NCBI RefSeq assembly: GCF_020829665.1
Contig: NZ_JAIVFT010000005.1
Coordinates: 1-64,000 of the forward strand
Direction: 5' to 3'
DNA: 64,000 nucleotides
From: Nostoc sp. CHAB 5824
GTDB taxonomy: Bacteria; Cyanobacteriota; Cyanobacteriia; Cyanobacteriales; Nostocaceae
How positions within the stretch are numbered: position 1 is the stretch's first letter; the number at the start of each line of letters is the position of its first letter. The notes below the pieces were generated by a model, which saw only the letters and a list, made by a program, of their open reading frames with translations, was not told where the DNA came from and made no database searches. Shown here piece after piece: positions 47,121 through 54,917 of the stretch. The position numbers and the translations under genes were made by a program.

Positions 47121-47627
47121 TTACTTACACCCCAAACTATCTCGCGTTGACATACCCGTAACCGGATTTACCCCATCGGCCCTCTCACACATTAGCGACA
47201 CTTGATAACGGTCAATTAAAGCGTCGGTAAAATCAGCGCCTGTAATTTCGGCATCATAAAAACGGCTACGAGTCAAAGTGGCTTCTGTAAAAATGGCATT
47301 TTTCAGGTTAGCACCATCCATAGTCACGCGATCGACTAAAGCGCCTGCTAGATTTGCACCTTCCAAATTTGCTTTTAATAAAACTCCTTTAGTTAGAATT
47401 GCGTTGGTTAAATTCGCTCCTTGGAAATTCGTCCCCCGCATTTCTGCTGCTACAAAAGTCACACCTGCTAAATCAGCATGAGAAAAATCACGATTTTCTA
47501 AATTTATATTGTTGTAATTGATTGTGTTTATCTGAGCAAAAGCAGGTTTGGGATTAAGTAGTATCCACCCAAATGCCAGTATCAAAATCACAATCAAACC
47601 AAAAAAGCGCAGTAAAATCTTTTTCAT
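47121..47627 (-). CDS. Exported pentapeptide-repeat protein
   Basis: A 168-residue protein with a clear signal peptide (K-K-I-L-L-R-F-F, hydrophobic core, P-A-F-A-Q at about 28-32). Some 18 pentapeptide A(D/N)LxX units follow from about residue 42 ([25 protein letters not shown]). These build a right-handed quadrilateral beta helix. The C-terminus has two Cys (L-M-C-E-R and L-G-C-K) that may form a disulfide. Similar exported pentapeptide proteins lie in the thylakoid lumen or periplasm with unknown roles. Confidence 0.88.
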   Translation of the reverse strand: MKKILLRFFGLIVILILAFGWILLNPKPAFAQINTINYNNINLENRDFSHADLAGVTFVAAEMRGTNFQGANLTNAILTKGVLLKANLEGANLAGALVDRVTMDGANLKNAIFTEATLTRSRFYDAEITGADFTDALIDRYQVSLMCERADGVNPVTGMSTRDSLGCK

Positions 47628-47653
47628 AACTTTATTATTTATCAGCAGTCCTT

Positions 47654-47712
47654 TGTCATTAGTCGCTTGTCATTTAACTAATGACTAATGACTAATGACT
47701 AATGACTCTTGA
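47654..47712. repeat. Heptamer repeat array abutting the LCP gene 3' end
   Basis: Units of TTTGTCATTAGTC and then four or more CTAATGA copies run to within two bases of the LCP stop codon at 47713-47715. Confidence 0.75.
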
Positions 47713-49230
47713 CTATTTCCAATCTTTACCAATCCGAATAGTGAGATCAGATTCTAAATCACCAATCGCCGCTACCTCAATTTGACCCAAGCCTAAGACT
47801 TTTTGCAAATCAACTCCAACTCGTCGATTGCCTTTTTGGACAACAATTTGAGTTTGACGTTGGGTATCTGGCCAATCAGGCACTTTGTAAATATTAGTAA
47901 AGCCTTTCTGTTTCAGATAAGCAATAACTTTTTCAGTTAGCTGAGGTTGATTGGAAGCATTTTGAATAGCAATTTTGAGGTTAGGAACCTGACGCATATC
48001 TGGTTTCAGACCAGGTACATTTACCCCAACATAATCATTCAACAGGCTCTGTTGTCCAGTCATATTTAGCCAATAGCTATCAGGGTCTTTGCTAAAACGG
48101 CTAAACGTACCAGGCAACACGGTCATTTGGAAATTATCCCGATCCAAGTTGAGGCCGAAGTTCACCAACGCCATCATTTCTTCAATCTTCAGGTTGGTAT
48201 CAAAGTATTTTCGCATCAAGCGAGTTAATTGAGGCAACCTGGGTAAGACGGTAGGACTATTTAAGCGTTGCAGCAATGCTGCTGTTAGTGCTTGCTGACG
48301 CTGCACTCTCGGCAAATCTCCCAAACCTGGTTCGCGAAATCGGGCAAACTGTTCTGCTTGTTCTCCGTTGAGAATTTGCCAGCCACTGACTAAATTAATC
48401 GACAGGCGACTGCTGGAGTCTTTATATTCCATTGATTGGGGAACAAAGACTTCCACTCCGCCTAACTGATCGACTAACTGCCGTAAGCCGCTAGTAGAGA
48501 TACGGATGTAGCGATCGATTGGGGCATTATTTAAGGTACGGCTAACTACCCGTGCTGCCAAGACTGGGCCGCCTTTGGCATTGGCATCAGATACCTTAGT
48601 TAATCCCTTTTCTCCCTTTTCGGGGATGGCGATCATCGTATCTCTGGGAATGGAAAGCACCCGTACAGATTTTTCACTAGGGTTGAGCCGTACTAGCAGC
48701 ATGGTGTCGCTTTTCCCAGCAAAGCTTTCTGGTGAACCATCAACAGTACCGCTAACTGGTTCAATCCCCATAATTAAAATATTCATCGGTCGTGAAAGCT
48801 GGTACTGGGAGAGTTTGCTCCATAACTCCCCTGGTAGCGGTATTTTTACCTCGTCTTTACCAGCAGTTCCTAAATCTTCATCTGTTCGATCTAGATTGCT
48901 CCACAAAGGAGTCCACAGCGCTAAGGTTGATACTAGCAATCCAGATAAGATGATGCCGATGACAACCGTCATGATCCACAACAGCCAGCGAGGCATGGTT
49001 AAGCCCAGTCTCTCATAAAGCTGATTGGGAATCGCGCCCACAGATTCGACGACGCTACGGTTCGGATTCGCTGGCGGGTTTAGTTCGACCTCCTCCTCTA
49101 AGTCGTCTACTGGTGCAGGTGTTACTTGATTTTCCGTTCGTTGAAGTTGCTGCGATCGCACCTCAGTTTCAAATTCTGCAACTTGTTGAGATGTAACCGG
49201 ATTTTCCGACCATTCGACTTGTTTTATCAC
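47713..49230 (-). CDS. LytR-CpsA-Psr (LCP) family wall-polymer transferase
   Basis: From the GTG at 49230 the product is 505 residues. A cytoplasmic tail rich in Glu and Pro (1 to about 80) and one membrane helix (W-L-L-W-I-M-T-V-V-I-G-I-I-L) come first. The LCP domain follows, with N-I-L-I-M-G-I, K-S-D-T-M-L-L-V-R-L, S-I-P-R-D-T and the Arg-rich R-F-R-E-P-G-L-G-D-L-P-R-V-Q-R-Q-Q block that binds the polyprenyl phosphate. The last 100 residues form a LytR C-terminal domain. LCP proteins attach glycopolymers to peptidoglycan. A GGGGAG site 6 bases upstream supports the GTG over a TTG six codons earlier. The manC gene lies head-to-head, 115 bp away. Confidence 0.88.
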   Translation of the reverse strand: MIKQVEWSENPVTSQQVAEFETEVRSQQLQRTENQVTPAPVDDLEEEVELNPPANPNRSVVESVGAIPNQLYERLGLTMPRWLLWIMTVVIGIILSGLLVSTLALWTPLWSNLDRTDEDLGTAGKDEVKIPLPGELWSKLSQYQLSRPMNILIMGIEPVSGTVDGSPESFAGKSDTMLLVRLNPSEKSVRVLSIPRDTMIAIPEKGEKGLTKVSDANAKGGPVLAARVVSRTLNNAPIDRYIRISTSGLRQLVDQLGGVEVFVPQSMEYKDSSSRLSINLVSGWQILNGEQAEQFARFREPGLGDLPRVQRQQALTAALLQRLNSPTVLPRLPQLTRLMRKYFDTNLKIEEMMALVNFGLNLDRDNFQMTVLPGTFSRFSKDPDSYWLNMTGQQSLLNDYVGVNVPGLKPDMRQVPNLKIAIQNASNQPQLTEKVIAYLKQKGFTNIYKVPDWPDTQRQTQIVVQKGNRRVGVDLQKVLGLGQIEVAAIGDLESDLTIRIGKDWK

Positions 49231-49345
49231 AATTATCTCCCCACTCAACCACTCCCTAAAAGTATGTTAATGCAAGCTACAAATATTGCCAGTAGAAAAG
49301 CTCACTGTAAACTTGTAATGTTCTTCGGTAGGCGTGTATGACAAC

Positions 49346-50467
49346 ATGAATACTTTATTGTTCCCCGTAATCCTTGCTGGTGGTAAAGGTGAACGTTTTT
49401 GGCCTCTGAGTCGCAAAGACCGACCCAAGCAATTTTTAAGTCTTGATGGTAGCTCTAGAAGTTTATTACAAGCAACCGCCGATCGATTGATAGAACTTGG
49501 TGGCGGTGAGTCCAGCGCGGTCTTGGGGGTTTCCCCCATGAGCGACTGGCGAACCCGAACGGGGTGGGATTCCTTATGGGTAATTACTTCTAGTCAGATA
49601 GCTGACGGGGTACGACAACAATTACCTGATCTACCAGTTAAAAACTTACTGATTGAGTCAGAAGGCAGAGACACAGCCGCAGCCGTTGCTTGGACAAGTT
49701 TAGAAATCAAACAGCGCTATGGAGAAGACGCTGTTATTGGCTTTTTCCCTGCTGACCACTGGATTGCCGATCAAGAGGCGTTTACACACACATTAAGCGC
49801 GGCTACGCAACTAGCAGCAAGCACAGCAGCGATCGTTACACTGGGGATCAAGCCTACTTTTCCATCAACCGGTTACGGCTACATTGAACAAGGTGAAAAA
49901 ATAGGTAGCTTTAATGAGTTGCCAGCTTACCACGTCAATCGTTTTACTGAAAAGCCTAACCGTGAAACAGCAGAAACTTTTTTATCTACGGGACGCTTTA
50001 GCTGGAATAGTGGAATGTTCGTTTTTCGGGCAGGGGTTGTTCTCAAAGAACTACATACCCATGCTCCAGAAATTATCGAACCTTTAGAACAACATGGCCC
50101 TGATATCTATCCCCAGTTGCCTAAGAAGAGTATAGACTATGCGTTAATGGAAAAGACCACTCTAGCATACGTTTTGCCAGTTGATTTTGGTTGGGATGAT
50201 TTAGGAGATTGGAATGCGATCGAACGCTTACTGAAGACAGAGGAGACTCCCAATGTGGAACTCGCTACGCACGTAGGGCTAGATACGCAGGGCGCTATTA
50301 TTTACGCCTCAAATCCAGAGGATGTAGTTGTTACTATTGGTTTAGAGGACGTGGTGATTGTGCGCGATCGCAATGTCACCCTCGTTGTTAAAAAAGAACG
50401 TACCCAGGAAATCAAGCAGATCCTCAAAATTCTCCAAAGCGATTCCCGATTTACCGACTTGCTATAA
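49346..50467 (+). CDS. manC: Mannose-1-phosphate guanylyltransferase
   Basis: A 373-residue nucleotidyltransferase producing GDP-mannose for polysaccharides. The N-terminal signature P-V-I-L-A-G-G-K-G-E-R-F-W-P-L-S-R and K-Q-F are present, with E-S-E-G-R-D-T-A-A-A-V, F-P-A-D-H-W and F-T-E-K-P as the further active-site blocks. Residues about 54-72 (G-E-S-S-A-V-L-G-V-S-P-M-S-D-W and a few more) interrupt the otherwise continuous family sequence and come from a dispersed repeat (49505-49561). The ATG at 49346 is preferred over an in-frame GTG four codons earlier. The isomerase domain of bifunctional ManC/AlgA is missing, as in many cyanobacteria. Confidence 0.88.
   Translation: MNTLLFPVILAGGKGERFWPLSRKDRPKQFLSLDGSSRSLLQATADRLIELGGGESSAVLGVSPMSDWRTRTGWDSLWVITSSQIADGVRQQLPDLPVKNLLIESEGRDTAAAVAWTSLEIKQRYGEDAVIGFFPADHWIADQEAFTHTLSAATQLAASTAAIVTLGIKPTFPSTGYGYIEQGEKIGSFNELPAYHVNRFTEKPNRETAETFLSTGRFSWNSGMFVFRAGVVLKELHTHAPEIIEPLEQHGPDIYPQLPKKSIDYALMEKTTLAYVLPVDFGWDDLGDWNAIERLLKTEETPNVELATHVGLDTQGAIIYASNPEDVVVTIGLEDVVIVRDRNVTLVVKKERTQEIKQILKILQSDSRFTDLL
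49505..49561. repeat. Dispersed repeat inserted in frame in manC
   Basis: The sequence agtccagcgcggtcttgggg, a perfect TGGGGG/CCCCCA palindrome (49524-49538) and gagcgactggcgaacccg form a typical Nostoc repeat module. It adds 57 bp, exactly 19 codons. Family members run directly from L-x-x-G-G to W-D-S-L-W-V-I-T here. Confidence 0.7.
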
Positions 50468-50540
50468 AAGTTAAAACCCTTGGCAGAGGCGAAAAAGCCT
50501 ATTTTCCAATTATAACTTGACTGTCGAAAAACAGAGCATT

Positions 50541-50703
50541 GAAAGAGGCAGAGGGGCAGGGAGCAGGGAGCAGAGGGGAAAGAGCTAATTTTTTATTCTC
50601 CCCCTTGCCCCCTGCCCCCTCTCCCCCAATCCCCACTCCGTGGGGGCCCCGAGTCCCCCTGCCCCCATTCCTTACTCCCCATTCCCCATCCCCCACTCCC
50701 CAA
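50541..50703. repeat. Purine then pyrimidine low-complexity tract before aarF
   Basis: A G/A-rich tract (gaggggcagggagcaggg) to about 50585 is followed by a long C/T-rich tract with many CCCC runs up to the ATG. The two halves can pair, and the C-rich strand has i-motif or G-quadruplex potential on its complement. It carries no gene. It also means aarF has no Shine-Dalgarno site. Confidence 0.6.
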
Positions 50704-50704
50704 A

Positions 50705-52351
50705 ATGTTCCTCACCCAAACTGTTCCCCGTCAACGAGAAATTCTTGAAGTATTCCTTCGCAATGGCTGGGACTATATGCGAAGGTTACTCACTGGTGGC
50801 AAAGCTGATGAACCTCAGCTACCTACACCCGCGGTTTTAAAAAATATCTTGATAGATTTGGGCCCAGTCTACGTAAAACTTGGCCAGCTACTCTCTACGC
50901 GTCCAGATTTACTGAGCGCCGCCTACATTGAGGAACTATCAACCCTACAAGACGAAGTACCACCAGTTCCCTGGTCAGAGGTAGAAGTAGTCATCCGCAA
51001 ACAACTAAAACTTCCACTGGCAGAAACTTTCAGCACAATTAACCCTATCCCAGTAGCAGCGGGATCAATTGCTCAGACACATCGCGCTACATTAATAGAC
51101 GGTCGAGAAGTCGCTCTCAAGGTGCAACGTCCGGGAATTGATATTACTATTGCTCAAGATATTGCTTTAATTCAAGGTATTGCCGATTTAGTGGCGCGGA
51201 CTGAGTTTGGGCAAACCTACGAAATCAAATCCATCGCCGAAGAATTTACCAAAGCTTTAGAAGCCGAGTTGGATTTTACACGGGAAGCTGGTTTTACAGA
51301 CCAACTGCGGCGCAACTTATCTAAAAGTCGCTGGTACGATCCCACACAAATAGTGGTTGCGGAAATTAACTGGGAATTGACCACAGAAAAATTATTGGTG
51401 ATGGAATGGCTGGATGGGGTGCCGTTCTTAGCGGCGGATTTGAACAACAACAATAATGGTAAAGACCCTGCTGTAGAGCGAAAAGAAATAACTACTTTGT
51501 TATTTCGGGTATTTTTTCAGCAACTATATATTGATGGCTTTTTTCACGCTGATCCCCATCCAGGAAACTTGTTTTATCTCAAAGATGGTCGTGTTGCCCT
51601 TTTAGACTGTGGCATGGTGGGAAGACTTGATCCCCGCACACAGCAGATATTAACAGAGATGTTGTTAGCGATCGTTGATTTAGATGCTCAAAGGTGTGCT
51701 CAGTTAACTTTGCAGCTATCAGATTCTGCTCAACCAGTAATTTTATCGAGGTTAGAAAATGATTACGATCGCATGTTGCGTAAGTATCATAATGTCAGCC
51801 TAACGCAGATAAACTTCAGTCAGATAATTTATGAAGTTTTACAAGTTGCCCGCAACAATAAAATTAGATTACCTAGCAATATGGGTTTGTATGCCAAAAC
51901 CCTAGCTAATTTAGAGGGGGTAGCGCGGACATTCAACCCGGAGCTTAATTTTTTTGATGAAGTCAAACCATTAATTACAGACTTGTTTCGTCGGCAATTA
52001 CTAGGCGATAATCCAGTGCGATCGCTCCTGAGGACAGCCTTAGATATTAAAAGTCTGTCTCTCCAATCTCCTCGCCAAATTGAACTGTTATTAGACCGAG
52101 TTACCTCAGAAACCTTACAGTGGAATCTATCGCTGCGGGGTTTAGATGGTGTGCGCCGAACTATGGACGATGCGGCTAACCGACTATCTTTTAGTATATT
52201 AGTGGGTTCGCTGATTATGGGTGCAGCAATTATTTCCACTAAAGCGCAGACAACTCAGCTATCTTTTTTAAGCACCACCCTGTTTGCAGTCGCTAGTTTA
52301 TTGGGTTTGTGGTTAATTATAAGTACATTGCGATCGGGACGTTTACGCTAA
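50705..52351 (+). CDS. ABC1/AarF/UbiB-family atypical kinase
   Basis: A 548-residue protein of the UbiB family. K-L-G-Q-L-L-S-T-R-P-D is the KxGQ motif. P-V-A-A-G-S-I-A-Q-T-H-R-A is the Ala-rich nucleotide loop, A-L-K-V-Q-R-P carries the lysine, H-A-D-P-H-P-G-N is the catalytic loop, and L-L-D-C-G-M-V-G is the metal loop. Two hydrophobic helices close the C-terminus. Family members support quinone and prenyl-lipid synthesis; in cyanobacteria this likely means plastoquinone or tocopherol metabolism. The start follows a C-rich tract directly and lacks a ribosome site. Confidence 0.9.
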   Translation: MFLTQTVPRQREILEVFLRNGWDYMRRLLTGGKADEPQLPTPAVLKNILIDLGPVYVKLGQLLSTRPDLLSAAYIEELSTLQDEVPPVPWSEVEVVIRKQLKLPLAETFSTINPIPVAAGSIAQTHRATLIDGREVALKVQRPGIDITIAQDIALIQGIADLVARTEFGQTYEIKSIAEEFTKALEAELDFTREAGFTDQLRRNLSKSRWYDPTQIVVAEINWELTTEKLLVMEWLDGVPFLAADLNNNNNGKDPAVERKEITTLLFRVFFQQLYIDGFFHADPHPGNLFYLKDGRVALLDCGMVGRLDPRTQQILTEMLLAIVDLDAQRCAQLTLQLSDSAQPVILSRLENDYDRMLRKYHNVSLTQINFSQIIYEVLQVARNNKIRLPSNMGLYAKTLANLEGVARTFNPELNFFDEVKPLITDLFRRQLLGDNPVRSLLRTALDIKSLSLQSPRQIELLLDRVTSETLQWNLSLRGLDGVRRTMDDAANRLSFSILVGSLIMGAAIISTKAQTTQLSFLSTTLFAVASLLGLWLIISTLRSGRLR

Positions 52352-52432
52352 AGTCTATGTGTTGTGCTTGAGTAATGCCCACCACAGGAAATCATGATAT
52401 GTTACTGGCGAAAATCCCTGCTTTAGTATTTG

Positions 52433-52499
52433 GAACCACAGATGAATAGCACTAAACACTAATTATTTATGTGTGTTTACCTGTGTACATCTGTGGTTC
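52433..52499. repeat. Palindrome GAACCACAGATG/CATCTGTGGTTC upstream of the ABC gene
   Basis: A perfect 12-bp inverted repeat (52433-52444 and 52488-52499) encloses 43 bp, within which AAACAC/GTGTTT pairs as well. It ends 13 bp before the ATG, covering the usual place of the ribosome site. It is probably a dispersed cyanobacterial palindrome. Confidence 0.6.
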
Positions 52500-52512
52500 T
52501 AATATAAAAAAT

Positions 52513-53493
52513 ATGTCAATTATCATTGCTGAAAAGCTAAGTAAATCTTACCCAGTGGCAATTAAAAGTCCGGGTATTAAAGGCACAATCACCCACTTTT
52601 TTCGCCGCACCTACCGCTCAATTCAAGCAGTTCAGGATGTTTCCTTTGAAATTGCTCCCGGTGAAGTAGTGGGGTTTTTGGGCCCAAATGGAGCTGGTAA
52701 AACTACCACACTCAAAATGCTCACGGGGCTGATTCATCCCTCTAGCGGTAAAGTTCAAGTAGCTGGACAAATTCCGTTTCATCGTAAAGAAGCATTTTTG
52801 CAAAAAATTACCTTGGTAATGGGGCAAAAGCAGCAGTTACTTTGGGACTTACCAGCGCTGGATTCTTTGAGAATTAATGCTGCCGTATACAACATCTCCG
52901 ATAAAGAGTTCCAGAGGCGGGTGGGAGAGCTAACAGAGATGCTTTCTCTAGAAGGCAAACTTACCCAACCAGTGCGAAAGCTATCTTTGGGTGAACGAAT
53001 GAAGGCAGAATTGCTAGCAGCACTTTTGCACCGCCCTCACGTATTATTCCTAGATGAACCAACGCTAGGACTAGATGTAAATGCTCAGGTGGCGGTGCGC
53101 GATTTTTTGCGCGACTACAATCAGCGTTATCAAGCTACAGTGCTATTGACGAGTCATTACATGGCTGATATTACAGCTTTGTGTCAACGAGTGCTGTTAA
53201 TTCACCAGGGAAGGCTGATGTATGACGGGAGTTTAGATGGACTACTAGAACGTTTTGCCCCATACCGAGAAGTTCATATAGAGTTAGCCCAACCTCTACC
53301 GATAGAAAAACTTATGACCTATGGTGATGTGCAACTCTTAGAAGGGCGATCGGTGCATTTTATGGTACCAAGAGAGACGCTTACCCGCACGGTATCTCAG
53401 ATTTTGACAGATTTAGAGGTAATTGATTTAACAGTTACCGAACCGCCTGTAGAAGAGGTGATTGGACGAGTTTTTCAGGCAGGTGTCGTGTAG
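52513..53493 (+). CDS. ABC transporter ATP-binding protein (ABC-2 type)
   Basis: A 326-residue ATPase. Walker A is G-P-N-G-A-G-K-T-T, the Q-loop is V-M-G-Q-K-Q-Q-L-L-W, the signature is L-S-L-G-E-R-M-K, Walker B is V-L-F-L-D-E-P-T-L-G-L-D, and the switch His lies in L-T-S-H-Y. About 80 C-terminal residues beyond the ATPase are typical of ABC-2-type exporters. The ATG at 52513 is chosen because the 14 residues upstream fall in the palindrome. The permease gene follows 62 bp later, and together they form one exporter of unknown substrate. Confidence 0.9.
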   Translation: MSIIIAEKLSKSYPVAIKSPGIKGTITHFFRRTYRSIQAVQDVSFEIAPGEVVGFLGPNGAGKTTTLKMLTGLIHPSSGKVQVAGQIPFHRKEAFLQKITLVMGQKQQLLWDLPALDSLRINAAVYNISDKEFQRRVGELTEMLSLEGKLTQPVRKLSLGERMKAELLAALLHRPHVLFLDEPTLGLDVNAQVAVRDFLRDYNQRYQATVLLTSHYMADITALCQRVLLIHQGRLMYDGSLDGLLERFAPYREVHIELAQPLPIEKLMTYGDVQLLEGRSVHFMVPRETLTRTVSQILTDLEVIDLTVTEPPVEEVIGRVFQAGVV

Positions 53494-53555
53494 TAGAGAT
53501 GCGATTAATCGCGTCTGTACAAGAATAAGGAATTTTTGTCGCGGGAAGTTAATAA

Positions 53556-54344
53556 ATGAAGCGGATAATTAGAAAAGCTCTAACTTTGCTGTTAGTATAC
53601 TACGCCTATATGGTTGAGTATAGAGCAGAACTAATCTTATGGGTTTTGGCTGGATCTTTGCCGATTATCCTCATGGGTATCTGGATACAGGCAGCACAAG
53701 GAGGACAGTTTGGGCTATCACCTATAGATTTTGCGCGTTACTTTATCACGGTTTTCATTGTCAGGCAACTCACAGTTGTTTGGGTAATTTGGGAGTTTGA
53801 AAGAGAAGTAGTGGAAGGCAAGCTTTCGCCCAAGTTACTACAACCGCTCGACCCAGTATGGCATCACGTTGCATCCCATATTTCTGAAAGATTTGCTCGG
53901 CTAACGTTTGCTTTTTTATTAGTGGGATTATTTTTTATTCTTTATCCTCAAGCTTTTTGGATACCAAGTTTGAGTAGATTTTTACTGTTTATATTGGCGG
54001 CGGTGCTAGCTTTTGCTTTGCGGTTTACGATTCAGTACACCTTTGCCATGTTCGCCTTTTGGACAGAACGGGCTAGCGCTTTAGAAAATTTTTGGTTGTT
54101 GTTTTATCTATTTTTATCTGGTTTGATAGCACCTTTAGAGGTCTTCCCAGAACCTGTGCAGAAAATAGTGATGTTTACGCCTTTTCCCTATTTGATTGAT
54201 TTTCCTGCGAGTCTTTTGGTAGGACTACCCGTGGATATAGGGCGGGGATTTGGGTCAATGGTGGGATGGATATTAGTGTTTTTGGGTGCGAATCGCTTGC
54301 TGTGGCGTGCAGGTTTAAAGCGGTACTCTGGGATGGGAGCATGA
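53556..54344 (+). CDS. ABC-2 family permease
   Basis: A 262-residue membrane protein with six hydrophobic segments (about 10-25, 27-45, 63-80, 115-135, 143-165 and 225-250). The cytoplasmic loop R-E-V-V-E-G-K-L-S-P-K-L-L-Q-P-L-D-P is typical of the ABC-2 family-2 permeases. It must pair with the ATPase directly upstream. A GGGAAG ribosome site lies 7 bases before the ATG. The stop codon lies inside an 18-bp tandem duplication. Confidence 0.88.
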   Translation: MKRIIRKALTLLLVYYAYMVEYRAELILWVLAGSLPIILMGIWIQAAQGGQFGLSPIDFARYFITVFIVRQLTVVWVIWEFEREVVEGKLSPKLLQPLDPVWHHVASHISERFARLTFAFLLVGLFFILYPQAFWIPSLSRFLLFILAAVLAFALRFTIQYTFAMFAFWTERASALENFWLLFYLFLSGLIAPLEVFPEPVQKIVMFTPFPYLIDFPASLLVGLPVDIGRGFGSMVGWILVFLGANRLLWRAGLKRYSGMGA

Positions 54345-54375
54345 GCAATTTATAATTCATGAGCAATTTATAATT
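54340..54375. repeat. Tandem 18-bp duplication across the permease stop codon
   Basis: CATGAGCAATTTATAATT occurs at 54340-54357 and again at 54358-54375 without change. The first copy contains the TGA stop of the permease gene. Confidence 0.8.
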
Positions 54376-54409
54376 ATATAATTAGGAAGTTTATCACCCC
54401 AGAGTTTGG

Positions 54410-54655
54410 CTAAGTTGAGGAAATTTGAAGGCTGCGGATGAATTCATCCACTTCACGTAAAGTATTTATCTTTAATACGCCTCGGAAAATTGCCTTTAAT
54501 TGTTCTAAATCGGAAATTTGAGAGATTTCTGACATCAGTTTTAATCCTTCGCAGCCAAATTTCCTCTCTAAAGCACATTCAAGTTCAGGCAAAAAACCTT
54601 CTCGCCAACCTTTTTTGAAACTTTCTTGATAAAAGCATATTGGAATGCAGATGAA
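54410..54655 (-). pseudogene. C-terminal fragment of a PD-(D/E)XK/Rpn-type protein
   Basis: The minus-strand frame gives Q-E-S-F-K-K-G-W-R-E-G-F, then L-E-R-K-F-G-C-E-G-L-K-L-M and I-S-D-L-E-Q-L-K-A-I to a stop at 54410. This resembles the tail of cyanobacterial Rpn/PD-(D/E)XK-type proteins, in which R-F-G-x-x-G-L-x-L precedes a final helix. No start codon or nuclease core is present. It is therefore a remnant; the family call is tentative. Confidence 0.4.
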
Positions 54656-54666
54656 AAAAGTATTCT

Positions 54667-54798
54667 ATGCGGCTAAAAGAAGATAGAAAACTGCATAAAG
54701 AAGGGTGGGAAGTTTTTCGTATAAGTAATTGGGAAATACGTCAGGAAGAAATTATTCTCGAATTGCTAGCTGATTTGAGAGAATTCATTGGCTTCTAA
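54667..54798 (+). pseudogene. C-terminal fragment of a DUF559-like nuclease
   Basis: The plus-strand frame encodes 43 residues: M-R-L-K-E-D-R-K-L-H-K-E-G-W-E-V-F-R-I-S-N-W-E-I and an acidic end. The pattern E-D-R-x-L-x-x-x-G-W-x-V-x-R-x-S is the last strand-helix unit of DUF559/very-short-patch-repair-type endonuclease folds. The catalytic part is missing, so it is a remnant. It lies back to back with the other fragment. Confidence 0.4.
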
Positions 54799-54917
54799 TA
54801 TTTTGACATCTTCTTCTCATCTATATGCATAGCATGGGAGTTTATTAAGTAATATTTACCTTTGGAAAAATACACCCAATATCAAATCTGGAATCCAATT
54901 AAATAAAATAAATTTTG

